Of a stretch of DNA of 64,000 nucleotides, positions 8,119 through 16,957 are shown piece after piece. A program made the position numbers and the translations under genes. Positions within the stretch are counted from its first letter, which is position 1; every line of letters starts with the position of its first letter. The stretch lies in NCBI RefSeq assembly GCF_019599145.1, contig NZ_CP080647.1, positions 1,302,001-1,366,000 on the forward strand, written 5' to 3'. This stretch comes from Streptomyces akebiae. GTDB lineage: Bacteria > Actinomycetota > Actinomycetes > Streptomycetales > Streptomycetaceae. Under the pieces are notes generated by a model. That model was not told the DNA's origin, made no database searches, and saw nothing but the letters and a program-made list of their open reading frames with translations.

Positions 8119-8561
8119 TCTTGATGGCAGGCCTGGCCCGTTGCGCCGTTGCCGCCTGACCACTGATTCCCGGTCAGCTCGTCCCCCGGCTGGTCGGGCC
8201 CGCCGAGTGATGAGCCCTGGTCCGGCTCGATCGCGCCATTCCTCAGCCGCGCACCGCTCGGCCTGCACGGGGTGCCGCCGAGGTAGGGCGGCACCCCGCC
8301 GCCCCAGCACCTCAACGCCCGCTGAGCCGAAGCATCACCCGCACTCCGCACCGTGCGGGTCGACAGGTCCGGCTCCTGCACCAACCCCTGATGGTCGGCC
8401 CGTCGAAGGACCGTGCGACCTCGTCCCGGCTGCCCGCCAACTGGCCGCGTGTCTCGCGTGACGCAGTTCCGCTAAGCCGAGGCTCGGCCATGGCTGGCCC
8501 AGCCCTCCCTGACCCCCGGTGCCCTTCACCAGGGCCCCACATACCAAGGAAGTGTGATCCG
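8119..8561. other. Intergenic gap with no supported gene
   Basis: This 443-bp gap lies between two secreted-protein genes. Frames on either strand look like shadow frames. It has short GC-rich self-complementary runs (for example near 8270-8310) that could terminate transcription. No promoter could be assigned with confidence. Confidence 0.5.
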
Positions 8562-9038
8562 ATGACGAAGTACGGCGCAGTCCTCGCTGCCGGCACCGTC
8601 ACATTGGCAGCGCTGGCCGGCACCCTCGCGAGCGCGCCGACCGCCGCGGCCGCCACGTCGTCGTCGTGCGGCGCCACCTACGGCTACGTAGGCAAGCACG
8701 CCCTGACCAAGGTCTCGGGGCGGAGCGGCCCGCGCACAGGCGGATACGTATACGTCTACTACAGCACCGCAACCAAGAAGAACTGCGCGATAACGAAGCC
8801 CGTGGCCCAACTGAGGGGCAACGCGTGGGGACTCGGGGTGGGCCTGCACAGCCCCACCTACAAGGACGGCGAGTCCGACGGATACGCGCGCGGGCAGGTC
8901 TACACGCGATGGGCTGGCCCGGTCTACGTGCGGTCCCCGCACGCCTGCATAAACCTCGTTGGTGATCTCAACACCGGGGCGCCTGGTCATCTCCGCGCCC
9001 ACTACGAGGTCTCGAAGAAGGACGTCCACTGCGACTGA
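8562..9038 (+). CDS. Secreted protein resembling spore-associated protein A
   Basis: The protein has 158 aa from the ATG at 8562; GGAAGTG precedes it. The signal peptide is about 33 residues and ends in an Ala-rich stretch. The mature part resembles Streptomyces spore-associated protein A: an early single cysteine (SSCGATYGYVGKH), a GGYVYVYYSTATKKNCAI segment, then YTRWAGPVYVRSPHACI and a final cysteine. This fits a small extracellular beta-rich protein with disulfides. The family role is unclear; members are found on spores and in culture fluid. It sits among SH3-like secreted proteins. Confidence 0.7.
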   Translation: MTKYGAVLAAGTVTLAALAGTLASAPTAAAATSSSCGATYGYVGKHALTKVSGRSGPRTGGYVYVYYSTATKKNCAITKPVAQLRGNAWGLGVGLHSPTYKDGESDGYARGQVYTRWAGPVYVRSPHACINLVGDLNTGAPGHLRAHYEVSKKDVHCD

Positions 9039-9206
9039 TCACGCCGCCTCGGCCAGCCACAGCGCGATCGACCGGCCGAGCCCAGCGGCTGGCCTGCTGA
9101 AAGTTCCTGCCCCGGGCATCGTCGCACTCTCTTCAACCGCACCAACCAGATCACCAAGTCGGCATTCTCCCTAAACCACCCTGGAATCACCCACGAAGGA
9201 ATGCTC

Positions 9207-9539
9207 ATGAGTATTCAATCGCGTGCAACTGCCGTGACCGTCTCTCTCGCGCTGGCATTCGGTGGAGCTGTCATAGCAGCGTCACCGGCGTCTGCGGTCG
9301 GTTCCTCTGCCTGCGACTACCGCCCCGCATACTCTCCCGTTTCCAAGGCCACCACTACCGTCAATCTGCGCAACGGTCCCGGCACTTCCCACTACTCCAA
9401 GGGCCTCCTCACGAAGGGAAACCGCTTCGATCCGCTGTGCAGCGCCAAGAACCACGTGTGGTTCTACGGCAAGGTCCTCAGCGGGGCCAACGCGGGCAAG
9501 TGGGGATGGGTGAACGGGCACTACCTGAGGGAGAGGTAG
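9207..9539 (+). CDS. Secreted SH3-like protein 3
   Basis: The protein has 110 aa from the ATG at 9207, which lies 6 bp after GAAGGA; the ATG at 9201 is too close to that site. The signal peptide ends SPASA near residue 26-27. The mature SH3-like part has TTVNLRNGPGTSHYSKGLL, then RFDPLC, HVWFYGKVL and KWGWVNGHYL. Cysteines occur in ACDY and DPLC. It is very close in plan to the proteins at 7234, 7753 and 9864, so the group looks like a local gene expansion. Confidence 0.8.
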   Translation: MSIQSRATAVTVSLALAFGGAVIAASPASAVGSSACDYRPAYSPVSKATTTVNLRNGPGTSHYSKGLLTKGNRFDPLCSAKNHVWFYGKVLSGANAGKWGWVNGHYLRER

Positions 9540-9863
9540 GCCCGGCGACGGTCGGACCCCACACCGCACCCGTAAACCAGCCCCCTCAACTCGACACGTC
9601 ATCCGGAATCCAATAACCGGGTGGCTTTCACGGGCCCGAACCACCGATCTGAAGGCCGCCAAGACGGCTCACGGAACTCCGATTTTATCTGCAGGAGTTC
9701 GAGTGCACCAGCCAGCACATCAAGTCTGCCTGACATTCAACCAGGCACCATGCCACACCACCCGATCGGTGCGGCATCTCATTGCTGCGCCCGGATCGAA
9801 CTGCATTCCGCACGCCTCCCGATCCGGCAAATCCCAAGTAACTCATCTGACGAGAGGACACTC
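9540..9863. other. Intergenic gap with no supported gene
   Basis: This 324-bp gap lies between two SH3-like genes. The reading frame of the next gene is open through part of it, but codon quality and the signal peptide position place the real start at 9864. Nothing else recognisable is seen. Confidence 0.5.
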
Positions 9864-10229
9864 ATGATGCTCCGCACTGCGCGTATGGCCGCCTCGGCCG
9901 TACTGGCCCTATCGGTTACGGCCGGTGTAGCGGCGACGGCGACCACCGCCTCGGCCGCCCCTTCCAAGGTCGGCCGCAGCGCCTGCACCGAGTCGGTGGG
10001 GCTCAACACCACCGTCTCCACGACGGTGCGTTTCCGCACCGGTCCGGGGACCAAGTACACCGCGACCGGTCAGCTCGCCACGAACACGCGGGTCTACTGG
10101 GCCTGCAACAAGGGCTCGACCGGCAGCAGCAGGAGCTGGGGATACGTGAAGGTCAAGTCCGGCGTGCACAAGGGCGAGACCGGCTGGGTTGCTCGCACCT
10201 ACATAAACACACCGATGCAGCTGGACTGA
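9864..10229 (+). CDS. Secreted SH3-like protein 4
   Basis: The protein has 121 aa from the ATG at 9864, after GAGAGGACA; the ATG at 9867 is equally possible. The signal peptide runs to about residue 32 (ATTASAAPS). The mature SH3-like domain has TTVRFRTGPGTKYTATGQL, TRVYWACN, SWGYVKVKSGVHKG and TGWVARTYI. The two cysteines (SACTES and WACN) match those of the paralogs. It is expected outside the membrane, possibly at the cell wall or spore surface. Confidence 0.8.
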   Translation: MMLRTARMAASAVLALSVTAGVAATATTASAAPSKVGRSACTESVGLNTTVSTTVRFRTGPGTKYTATGQLATNTRVYWACNKGSTGSSRSWGYVKVKSGVHKGETGWVARTYINTPMQLD

Positions 10230-10538
10230 CCGTCCATCCGCTGCCCGATGCGCTTGCGGCTGCGCGGAAGACGCCTGTGCAGCCGCAGCGAGAAACAGGC
10301 AGCAAGACGAGACGAAGTATCCACGCCACGAACCGGAACGTCGACGCGTCAGCTGGCCAGAGACGAGCCCACGACATACGTGCACGGAAGCACGGAGGAC
10401 CAGGCCAAACATGTGGCGGCTCTTCGCCGTAGTGCGTCCCGGTCCTGGCCATGTCGAGATCAGCGCCACCAAAAGCAGGCCGGCCTTGTGCCGGTGGCGC
10501 CGCGAGCCCAGAGCCGGAATACGAGAAGCGAGGAAGAA
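10230..10538. other. Intergenic gap with no supported gene
   Basis: This 309-bp gap lies before the lipoprotein gene. No strong hairpin, domain-coding frame or clear promoter was found. Confidence 0.4.
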
Positions 10539-11132
10539 ATGCGTAGGTGGACCCGTGCCGTTCCGACGGCATTCGGTGCTTTGGCCCTGGCCGTGATACT
10601 GACCGGATGCAACGACAAGGATTCGGCAGCGGCGCGCCCGAGTTCCGCCTCCAGCACGGCGCAGGAGCAGACGACGTTCCGTCTCGGCCAAGCAAGTCCG
10701 GTGCAGGAGAGCACCATGCAGGACTCCGCCGGCGCCACCTACAGAGTCACGCCTACCAAGGTGGTGACCGGCACTGAGGCCGACATAGACAACTCTGGGC
10801 TGGAGAAAGACGCGAAGGACGGACCGCAGGTCCCTGTGTTCGTCTGGTCCACGCTGACCCACGAGAGCGGCAAGGCCATGCGCGTCGGTGACATGGACGA
10901 CGACCTGGTCATCAAGACCAGCAGTGGCCAGCGCACACGTGCCCTCATCGTGCTCCTTGGCCAGGCGAAATGGCCAAACTGCCCGTCCTTCGACAGCGAC
11001 AAGAAGCTCGCGGCGGGGCAGTCGGAGCAGATCTGCACCGCCTTCCTCATCCCGAAGGGCCAGCGGGCGAGCGCGGTGGAGCTTACGCAGGGCTACTACA
11101 AGGAGCCCCTGGAATGGCCCGTGAAGAGCTGA
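10539..11132 (+). CDS. Putative lipoprotein
   Basis: The protein has 197 aa from the ATG at 10539 (GAGGAAG upstream). It starts MRRWTRAVPTAFGALALA and has the lipobox LTGC with the cysteine near residue 24, so it should be lipidated and face the outside. A Ser/Ala/Gln-rich linker follows, then a beta-rich domain (TYRVTPTKVVTG, VFVWSTLTHESGKAM, CTAFLIPKGQ) like the DUF4352-type immunoglobulin-like domains of actinobacterial lipoproteins. Two cysteines (NCPSF and ICTAF) could pair. It is followed by two GNAT genes in the same direction with a 56-bp gap. Confidence 0.75.
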   Translation: MRRWTRAVPTAFGALALAVILTGCNDKDSAAARPSSASSTAQEQTTFRLGQASPVQESTMQDSAGATYRVTPTKVVTGTEADIDNSGLEKDAKDGPQVPVFVWSTLTHESGKAMRVGDMDDDLVIKTSSGQRTRALIVLLGQAKWPNCPSFDSDKKLAAGQSEQICTAFLIPKGQRASAVELTQGYYKEPLEWPVKS

Positions 11133-11188
11133 CCGGGCCCACGAAGCAAGTCGCGAGAAAACGGCACCCCGGGCAGGAGGAAGACCAG

Positions 11189-11821
11189 ATGGCAAACAAC
11201 GGCACCAGCCCGCACGTCACTGGTCAGCGCAACAACCGCTCACCGTTGCCCCGGGATGTGCGAGAGCCCACGTCCGCCATACCGCAACTGCCCGTTTCCT
11301 CCCTGCTGCTCGATCCCCCACCGCTACAGATGACCACGCGCGACAATCGGGGAACGCTGACCCGGATGGCCTACGTCGACGACCTCGACCAGGTCAACGA
11401 GATGCATGCCAGGTGCTCGCTGGAATCGTGCTATGCCCGCTACCACGCAGCTCGCCAGACCGTGACGCCCCGCGAGTGGTGGCACCTCTGTGACCGGGCA
11501 AACGGCACGACCTTCATCACCACCCCACTTCATGATCCGTCCCGCGTCATCGCCGTCACTCACCTGCTGCGCACATCGGCCCCCCATGTCCGAGAACTCG
11601 GCATCCTCGTCGAGGACTCCTGGCAAGGACAAGGGCTGGGCACCGTGCTCACGGACTACATGGTGACCCTCGCCCGCACATACACCCTCGACTGCCGGGC
11701 CATCACAGCCATGACGGGACGGGGCAACCAACGGATGCTGTCCATCCTGCGGGGGCTGAATGCCGAAGTGGACTGCACGGGCGGACCCACGGTCGACGCA
11801 CTGATCCGCGTCGAGGAGTAG
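11189..11821 (+). CDS. GNAT-family N-acetyltransferase 1
   Basis: The protein has 210 aa from the ATG at 11189, preceded by CAGGAGGAAGA. The first 50 residues look disordered. The rest is a GNAT fold with the acetyl-CoA loop QGQGLGTVL near residues 150-158, preceded by the strand VRELGILVEDSW. The C-terminal strand-helix is TAMTGRGNQRMLSILRGL. It is clearly related to the protein encoded next (12067): both have a conserved HxRCS segment (HARCSLESCYARY and HTRCSTASLARRY). The substrate is unknown. Confidence 0.8.
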   Translation: MANNGTSPHVTGQRNNRSPLPRDVREPTSAIPQLPVSSLLLDPPPLQMTTRDNRGTLTRMAYVDDLDQVNEMHARCSLESCYARYHAARQTVTPREWWHLCDRANGTTFITTPLHDPSRVIAVTHLLRTSAPHVRELGILVEDSWQGQGLGTVLTDYMVTLARTYTLDCRAITAMTGRGNQRMLSILRGLNAEVDCTGGPTVDALIRVEE

Positions 11822-12066
11822 GCCGTGCACAAAGCCATCCACCAGGCTCCTGCTTCCCGTCGTGCCGAGACCCACCAGGCTGGCCGCCATCGAGATCGTC
11901 AACCTCACGCGCGGGCCATCGTCTTCCGTCATCACCGGGGCAGCAGCCGACGAGGGCGTGGCACCACGGCACGAAGGATTCCGCAGCACAGACCGAGTTC
12001 GGAGCGCGACCTGTCATCTCGGGGGCTGACCTCGCGCAACACCGTCGGCTGCTCCTGACCAGCCGC

Positions 12067-12690
12067 ATGAAGACATCCCACGCTGAATTGGAGATCTCCT
12101 CAGTGCCCCCGCTCCTCACAGATACTGGACACGACGCGCCCTTCGTCCTGGATGACGGCACGGTCGCGTGCACCCGCACGGCGGTCGTCGAGGACTACCC
12201 GCTCGTCGACGACCTGCACACCCGCTGCAGCACGGCGAGCCTCGCCCGACGGTACGGAGCCCGCCGTCCCGGATTCTCCGTCGCCGAGTGGCAGCGCATG
12301 GTGAACAGTCCGCGCAGTCGGGTGCTCCTTGTCACCCCGGACCAGTCTGATCACGTCGTGGCCATGGCGTCGATGGTCGAACGCTCCAACGCCCCAGAGA
12401 TGTGCGACATGGCGATGCTGATCGCCGACCGTCCTCCGGACGCCTACCAGTCGCGTGGGCTCGGCACGCGACTGGCCGATCTCGTCGCCGACCTCGCCCG
12501 CGAGGCAGGATTCAAGTTCCTCGCCGTGACGTCGCTGTGGACGAACTGGCGCATGCTGCTCATCGTCGAGCACCTTGGCGGACCGGTCCTTCCCCAGACC
12601 TCGTACGTGCGCAACATGGCCCTGCTCGGCTTGTTGCCGAACGCCGGCCTCGACGTGGCCGACGAGATCGATCTCCGGATCGCGCTGTGA
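12067..12690 (+). CDS. GNAT-family N-acetyltransferase 2
   Basis: The protein has 207 aa and is a diverged tandem copy of the preceding acetyltransferase. It shares the HTRCST segment and has the acetyl-CoA loop as QSRGLGTRLADLV near residues 138-150. The C-terminal part (VTSLWTNWRMLLIVEHLG) aligns with the same region of the first copy. The stop codon overlaps the GTG start of the hydrolase by 4 bp (GTGA), so the two are probably translationally coupled. The function is unknown beyond probable acyl transfer. Confidence 0.8.
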   Translation: MKTSHAELEISSVPPLLTDTGHDAPFVLDDGTVACTRTAVVEDYPLVDDLHTRCSTASLARRYGARRPGFSVAEWQRMVNSPRSRVLLVTPDQSDHVVAMASMVERSNAPEMCDMAMLIADRPPDAYQSRGLGTRLADLVADLAREAGFKFLAVTSLWTNWRMLLIVEHLGGPVLPQTSYVRNMALLGLLPNAGLDVADEIDLRIAL

Positions 12691-13649
12691 AGGCGGCAAC
12701 GGTATCCGGCACCAAACGGTCCACCGTCGTGACCGACGACGGCGCCCGGCTGACGGTATACACCGACGGCCCGTCGCGAGCCGGCGTGACGGTAATCCTC
12801 AGCCACGGGTTCCTGATGACCGCGGACGCATGGCGTATCCAGGCCCGCGAGCTCTCTGCCCTCGGAGTGCGAGTAGTCCGCTACGACCAGCGGGCCCACG
12901 GCAACTCCACAGCCGGAGAAGCTGCCCCCACCGTCGATCAGCTCGGCGCCGACCTTGCCGACGTCATCAACGCGACGGCGCCTCCGGGCCCGGTCGTCCT
13001 TGCCGGGCACAGCATGGGCGGCATGGCCACGCTCACCGTCGCCGCCCGCAGGCCAGAACTCATCAGAAGCCGCCGCCCGCGCGTTGCGCTGATCTCGACG
13101 GCATGCACGAGGGCCAAGCTGGTGCCGGGCAACCGCCCGCTCCACTGGGCCAAAGCCGCGGCTCGTGCCAGCTACTCGTATCCCGTGTGCTGGCTGCCGC
13201 CGGCCGCCGACGTCGTACGCCAGCGGCTTCCGAGCCGTCATGCGTGGGCCCTTCGTCCCGGTGCCGAACACCGTGACGAAGCCCCACCACCAAGCCGACA
13301 GGCCCTCCGTCGCACGCGCACCGAGCAGATCGCCTTGCTGTGGAAGTCGCTGCGCACCTACACCACGGCTGGACGCCTCCGGTCGCTCGACGAGCTCGCC
13401 GATCAAGTCGAGATCGTCACGGGTGAGTTGGACGACTGGATCCCTTTGTCTCAGACCCGCGAATTGGCCCAGCAGCTGCCGAACGCGCGTCTGCATGCGC
13501 CCGTCCCGGGCGCCGGGCACCGGCTGCCTTCCGACAGGGTTGGGCACAGGGCTGTGACCCAGGTCCTGAAGCGAATGGCTGAGACGGCGCTTCATGAATC
13601 CGAAGCCGCGGACGCCCAGCAGGCACATCTTCAAGGTGAACTCGCATGA
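12687..13649 (+). CDS. Alpha/beta hydrolase
   Basis: The protein has 320 aa from a GTG that overlaps the previous stop codon. It has the oxyanion-region motif SHGFLMTADAW, the strand-turn RVVRYDQRAHGNS, the nucleophile elbow GHSMGG (Ser near residue 110), and a late Asp/His region (ELDDWIPLSQTRELA, then PGAGHRLPSDR) completing a catalytic triad. There is no signal peptide. It is probably an esterase, lactonase or peptidase-like hydrolase acting in the cytosol. Tight coupling to GNAT enzymes suggests action on the same small molecule or peptide, which is inference. Confidence 0.85.
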   Translation: MKAATVSGTKRSTVVTDDGARLTVYTDGPSRAGVTVILSHGFLMTADAWRIQARELSALGVRVVRYDQRAHGNSTAGEAAPTVDQLGADLADVINATAPPGPVVLAGHSMGGMATLTVAARRPELIRSRRPRVALISTACTRAKLVPGNRPLHWAKAAARASYSYPVCWLPPAADVVRQRLPSRHAWALRPGAEHRDEAPPPSRQALRRTRTEQIALLWKSLRTYTTAGRLRSLDELADQVEIVTGELDDWIPLSQTRELAQQLPNARLHAPVPGAGHRLPSDRVGHRAVTQVLKRMAETALHESEAADAQQAHLQGELA

Positions 13650-13849
13650 ACCGAGAACGCCAACAAGCGTCAGCCGCCCCACTGTCCATCCGGCTCGGCC
13701 CCGACACGACGATGACAGTGCGGTTCGTCTCCGAGCCGACCGAGCCACGCCGCCGGCACAGAAGACGCGTCCAACGTTCCGACTATCACGGCGAATCCAT
13801 TCCGCGGGAGACGGACGTCCGTCCTGGCTCTGCGTCGCCCGACACCTAA
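13646..13849 (+). CDS. Small coupled ORF of unknown function
   Basis: This 67-aa frame has an ATG overlapping the hydrolase stop by 4 bp (ATGA). It is basic and polar (a run of Arg/His near residues 35-42) with no signal peptide, cysteine or recognisable domain. The coupling is the only strong evidence that it is translated. It could be a short regulatory protein, a peptide substrate for the preceding enzymes, or a chance frame. Confidence 0.35.
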   Translation: MNRERQQASAAPLSIRLGPDTTMTVRFVSEPTEPRRRHRRRVQRSDYHGESIPRETDVRPGSASPDT

Positions 13850-13977
13850 TCAGGGGGCAGGCCCAGGCCCTGAGCGCTCACGCGGCCCATGGTGAGGCGG
13901 ACAGCGGGCCCGGCCTTCAACAGAAGTGTTCGCCGCCACCCCCTTGGCCTTCTCGATCGCTGTGGATCGGAGAGCCT

Positions 13978-14466
13978 ATGAAGCCGCACGTCCGTAGCGC
14001 CCTCGCTGACTGGCACACAGCCTGGACCGCTCAACAGGACGCTGCCCTGATCGCCTTCACGGCCGCGTTCCCTGGCCTTGGCCGAATGGAGCCCCCAACG
14101 GGCTGCTGTGATCCGCGCATGAAAGTGGAACGGCCCGGAGAGGCAACCGGCTTCGTGTGCTTCGACGACCACGGCCGCGCCACCGTGGACTTCAAAGGGA
14201 TTCCACAAAGCGTCCTCGGCAGGACTCTCGAAGTCATCTTTGGTTGTGACTGGTTCGACGAGGGGCCAGATGGAATCGGCGCCGCCCTACCCGGCACCTA
14301 CACCTGGGACGACGACGCGACATATGCCGAGTTCGAAATAAAGGTTGAGCCCGACGCCACAGCCTCGATCTGCATGTCATATGTGACCGTGGACGACGCA
14401 GTCGTGCTACTTCATGAACTTGAGACTCACCTAGCCGATCTAGCCATTGGATCTGACGATACTTGA
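13978..14466 (+). CDS. Hypothetical protein
   Basis: The protein has 162 aa from the ATG at 13978 (GGAGAG upstream). It is acidic, with segments such as GCDWFDEGPDGIGAALPG and YTWDDDATYAEFEIKVEP, and predicted to be a soluble alpha/beta protein. There is no signal peptide or membrane segment, and no family was recognised. It stands in the same direction as the hydrolase group but 128 bp after the small ORF, so it is probably separate. Confidence 0.6.
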   Translation: MKPHVRSALADWHTAWTAQQDAALIAFTAAFPGLGRMEPPTGCCDPRMKVERPGEATGFVCFDDHGRATVDFKGIPQSVLGRTLEVIFGCDWFDEGPDGIGAALPGTYTWDDDATYAEFEIKVEPDATASICMSYVTVDDAVVLLHELETHLADLAIGSDDT

Positions 14467-14515
14467 TGCCGACTTTGCACTTTCCCGCCAATCCGTCCCG
14501 GGCCGCAGCCTCACG

Positions 14516-14977
14516 ATGAATTCCGAGACTTACCACCTCCAGGCATCCCTCGCTGAACAGGACTCGTCGGCCAGCCTGCCGAACTACGATGACGACACGG
14601 TCGGCGGAGGGCAGGCGATGGGCTTCATCAGGATCTTCCAGGACACCGGGTCCCGCTCGGGTTGGCATTCCGTGTGGGACCAGGGTGAGCCGCGCGACGA
14701 GGGCTGGGAAGCCGTGTCCACGAACAACCGGGCAATCTACGAGGTTCGGCTTGATGGTGTCCCGAAGGGGCGCGTGATCGCCCGGCACCCCCACGACGGA
14801 AGACCCTGCTTCGGATACTCGTTCCAGGGAGAGCTGGGCCTGGAGCCTGACCAGGTGGTCAAGGTCGGGCAGCACGCCCTGTCCGCGCATAGGCCCGCCG
14901 AGGACGTCGCTGCGTCACACAGCTCCGGGGTGCCCGTACCCACCGAGAGGCAATGGCCGGTGTCCGTCAGGCGATAA
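14516..14977 (+). CDS. Hypothetical protein
   Basis: The protein has 153 aa if started at the ATG at 14516. A TTG at 14447 is also in frame but would overlap the upstream gene. It has SGWHSVWDQGEPRDEGWEAV and ARHPHDGRPCFGYSFQGEL, suggesting a small soluble protein. No known domain is recognised. The ribosome site is weak, so both start and reality are less certain than for its neighbours. Confidence 0.45.
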   Translation: MNSETYHLQASLAEQDSSASLPNYDDDTVGGGQAMGFIRIFQDTGSRSGWHSVWDQGEPRDEGWEAVSTNNRAIYEVRLDGVPKGRVIARHPHDGRPCFGYSFQGELGLEPDQVVKVGQHALSAHRPAEDVAASHSSGVPVPTERQWPVSVRR

Positions 14978-15037
14978 GGCCACGGCGGCGGACGTACGGG
15001 ATCCCTACAGCAGTCGGGGCTCTTCATGCCGCGGCCT

Positions 15038-16093
15038 TCAGCGCGTCCAGCTTCCTGTCAGACGGTCTGGTGCAGGCCTCAGGGCTGTCGCGTTCGGCCG
15101 CCATATGGCCGTGAACGGGAACTCGTTGTCCACCCAGAGCACGCCGGCCAGCTCGGGGGGCATCGCCCACCGAGGCGGGTTGCCCGGCTGGAGCTCCATG
15201 GGGGCATGGATGAAGGTGTCACCGTAGTTGAACTGCACAGTCACCGTGTGCTCGCCGTTGAGGAGACAGTCGAGCTGCTCGATGCCGAGACCCGTGAACT
15301 TGTCGGCTCCTGCGGCAACGATGAGGGGCAGGCCGGTCTCCTCAGCCAGGGCACGGTACTTCCGCACCTTCTCGTCGATGCCCGCGACCAGCGGCTGGGC
15401 CGAGACGACGCCGGCCATGCTGCTGGGCGGCACCAGGATCGTGCGCATCGCCGGCGCACGCATGGCCGTCCCCGTCTGCCGGTCGGCCTGCAGGAGGAAG
15501 GTGTAGCCCTGGCTCGGGAACTCCGTCCGATGCAGTGGAGACAGCAGGTAACGGCGCAGGTCCTGGGCGATCCTCTTCGCCGTCCGCGCGTCCGGCGGAT
15601 CCAGAGGACGGTCCTGAGGACCAGCCACGGTCAGCACTACCGGAACGGGGATCTCTTTGACTCGCTCGACGAGGTTGTGCCAGGCCCGCATTCTCCCGTA
15701 CATCTCCTTCGACGGGCTGTGCGTCAGGACCTCGACCAGGGCGAGCGGCTGGCCAGCTTCGTCAAGTACGGTCCAGTCCGGAGTCTGCGTACCCCAGAGC
15801 CGTTCGTACTCCACCCTGAGGCCCGACGCTCTGAGGGCCTCGCCGGCGGCGAGTTCAATGTGATCACTCCAGAAGTTCTGATCCCGCCAGAGGTTCCGAG
15901 CGTACGTCTCGGCATCCTTCTCTGGCAGCAGCGCCAACTGCGCATCCAGCCACGCCCGCCAGGGCTCGTATTCGTCCTCGACAGCGAGGTCGTAGGACAG
16001 AGGCCGGCCCTCCGGGCGACGGTGGCCGTATCGACTCCTTTGTTCAGCCACGAAGTCAGGGCCAAACCAGCGAGTCGGCTGTGCGGTCGTCAT
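15038..16093 (-). CDS. Uncharacterised protein, possible PD-(D/E)xK nuclease-like core
   Basis: This 351-aa soluble protein begins MTTAQPTRWFGPDFVAEQ. Around residues 95-125 it has a strand-turn-strand reading PDWTVLDEAGQPLALVEVLT, which resembles the PD...ExE/K core of restriction-like nucleases, although the usual lysine is not evident. The C-terminal half (LPLIVAAGADKF, TVQFNYGDTFIHAP) is beta-rich. No standard partner is adjacent. The upstream region carries a CACATGGCCAA site like that before the HEPN gene. Nuclease function is a weak inference. Confidence 0.5.
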   Translation of the reverse strand: MTTAQPTRWFGPDFVAEQRSRYGHRRPEGRPLSYDLAVEDEYEPWRAWLDAQLALLPEKDAETYARNLWRDQNFWSDHIELAAGEALRASGLRVEYERLWGTQTPDWTVLDEAGQPLALVEVLTHSPSKEMYGRMRAWHNLVERVKEIPVPVVLTVAGPQDRPLDPPDARTAKRIAQDLRRYLLSPLHRTEFPSQGYTFLLQADRQTGTAMRAPAMRTILVPPSSMAGVVSAQPLVAGIDEKVRKYRALAEETGLPLIVAAGADKFTGLGIEQLDCLLNGEHTVTVQFNYGDTFIHAPMELQPGNPPRWAMPPELAGVLWVDNEFPFTAIWRPNATALRPAPDRLTGSWTR

Positions 16094-16291
16094 GAGAAGG
16101 GAGTATGAGCCCTCTTGACCGCCGCACGCATCTGAGTTGGCCGACCGTGCAGCATGTGATATCGCTCCGGAGCGGTCTGCCCATTACCCAGCTGATCATC
16201 GACCGTCCCCAATGGTTGGCGCACATGGCCAAGTACGGGTGGTGTCCATCCCGGCTGTCGATTGTGGGAGACCGCAGCGGACTGCGCGCAA

Positions 16292-16405
16292 GGTCGGCCG
16301 CCTGCTTTTTCTCCGCTCCTTCGTCACGGAGAAAAAGCGACCGTCCTCTCCTGCACTCCGTCCGGCGGCCCCCCAAAATCTCTCTTCGCCGGGAGGGGCC
16401 GGGGG
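16292..16405. repeat. Long inverted-repeat/terminator element, copy A (degenerate)
   Basis: It holds a perfect 11-bp hairpin, CTTTTTCTCCG (16305-16315) and CGGAGAAAAAG (16327-16337), flanked by GGTCG/CGACC and by GGCCGCC/GGCGGCC. Its right side (GCACTCCGTCCGGCGGCC, then CTTCGCCGGGAGGGG) matches the right sides of copies B (19628) and C (29081). It lies about 130 bp before a TTGACC/TAGATT promoter, as copies B and C lie about 170 bp before theirs. Confidence 0.6.
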
Positions 16406-16530
16406 CCGATCTCCTCGGCAACCGCCACGCCGGACTAAGCCCGTCACCCGACAGCGGGACACAGGGCGAAGGCAAACTCCCAGATCACCATCAGCGGTCG
16501 CATTCCCCCAGCACAGGGCCCATTTTCGGA

Positions 16531-16559
16531 TTGACCACCCCGCGAAAGAAAGATAGATT
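16531..16559 (+). promoter_or_regulatory. Conserved promoter 1 (TTGACC-N17-TAGATT)
   Basis: The -35 box TTGACC is at 16531-16536, followed by a 17-bp spacer and the -10 box TAGATT at 16554-16559, followed by TACCTATGT. The spacing is ideal for a housekeeping sigma factor. The same boxes, spacing and following sequence occur at 19864, 24673 and 29317. The predicted start is near 16566, giving a leader of about 55 nt. Confidence 0.8.
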
Positions 16560-16573
16560 TACCTATGTAAGGA

Positions 16574-16602
16574 CGGGGCAGGGCAAAGCCCCGGGAACCC
16601 AC
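16574..16602 (+). ncRNA. Leader hairpin, loop AGGGCAAA, copy 1
   Basis: The stem CGGGGC/GCCCCG (16574-16579 and 16588-16593) closes the loop AGGGCAAA (16580-16587) and is followed at once by GGAACCCAC (16594-16602). It lies 18 bp before the start at 16621. The stem sequence differs between copies, but pairing, loop and trailer are kept. Confidence 0.75.
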
Positions 16603-16620
16603 TCTCGACCAGGAGTCTTC

Positions 16621-16950
16621 GTGGAATTGAAGGACTTGAAGTCACCGCTCCGGCTGAACGAGACCACCGAACTCAAGGCGGTTTTCGACCCGGTCTTCCG
16701 CTCATTCTCGGTCCAGCTGTGGAGGGACGGCTCGCCGGCCGGGCTGCTCGGATTGGCTGGCGAGTTCACGCACCCCGACGACGTGCTCGACGAGGTCGAT
16801 GACTTCCTCACCGAGCACGACGAGAGCGAGCTGACAGAGGAGCAGATGGCTCGCTTCGGCGGCATGCTGATCATGGCGAAGGGCGGCCCTGACGCCGAAA
16901 TGCTCCGGCTGGCCATCGAGCGCCCCGAGAGCGTCATCATCCTCGACTGA
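16621..16950 (+). CDS. Small acidic protein, first gene of the + strand block
   Basis: The protein has 109 aa from GTG 16621, with AGGAG 9-13 bp upstream. It starts MELKDLKSPLRLNETTELK and has FDPVFRSFSVQLWRDG in the middle and an acidic stretch EVDDFLTEHDESELTEEQ near residues 60-77. There is no signal peptide, cysteine or known domain. Its strong promoter and leader suggest it is well expressed. Small acidic proteins are typical of anti-restriction or DNA-mimic factors, but nothing here proves that. Confidence 0.7.
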   Translation: MELKDLKSPLRLNETTELKAVFDPVFRSFSVQLWRDGSPAGLLGLAGEFTHPDDVLDEVDDFLTEHDESELTEEQMARFGGMLIMAKGGPDAEMLRLAIERPESVIILD

Positions 16951-16957
16951 TCACGCC

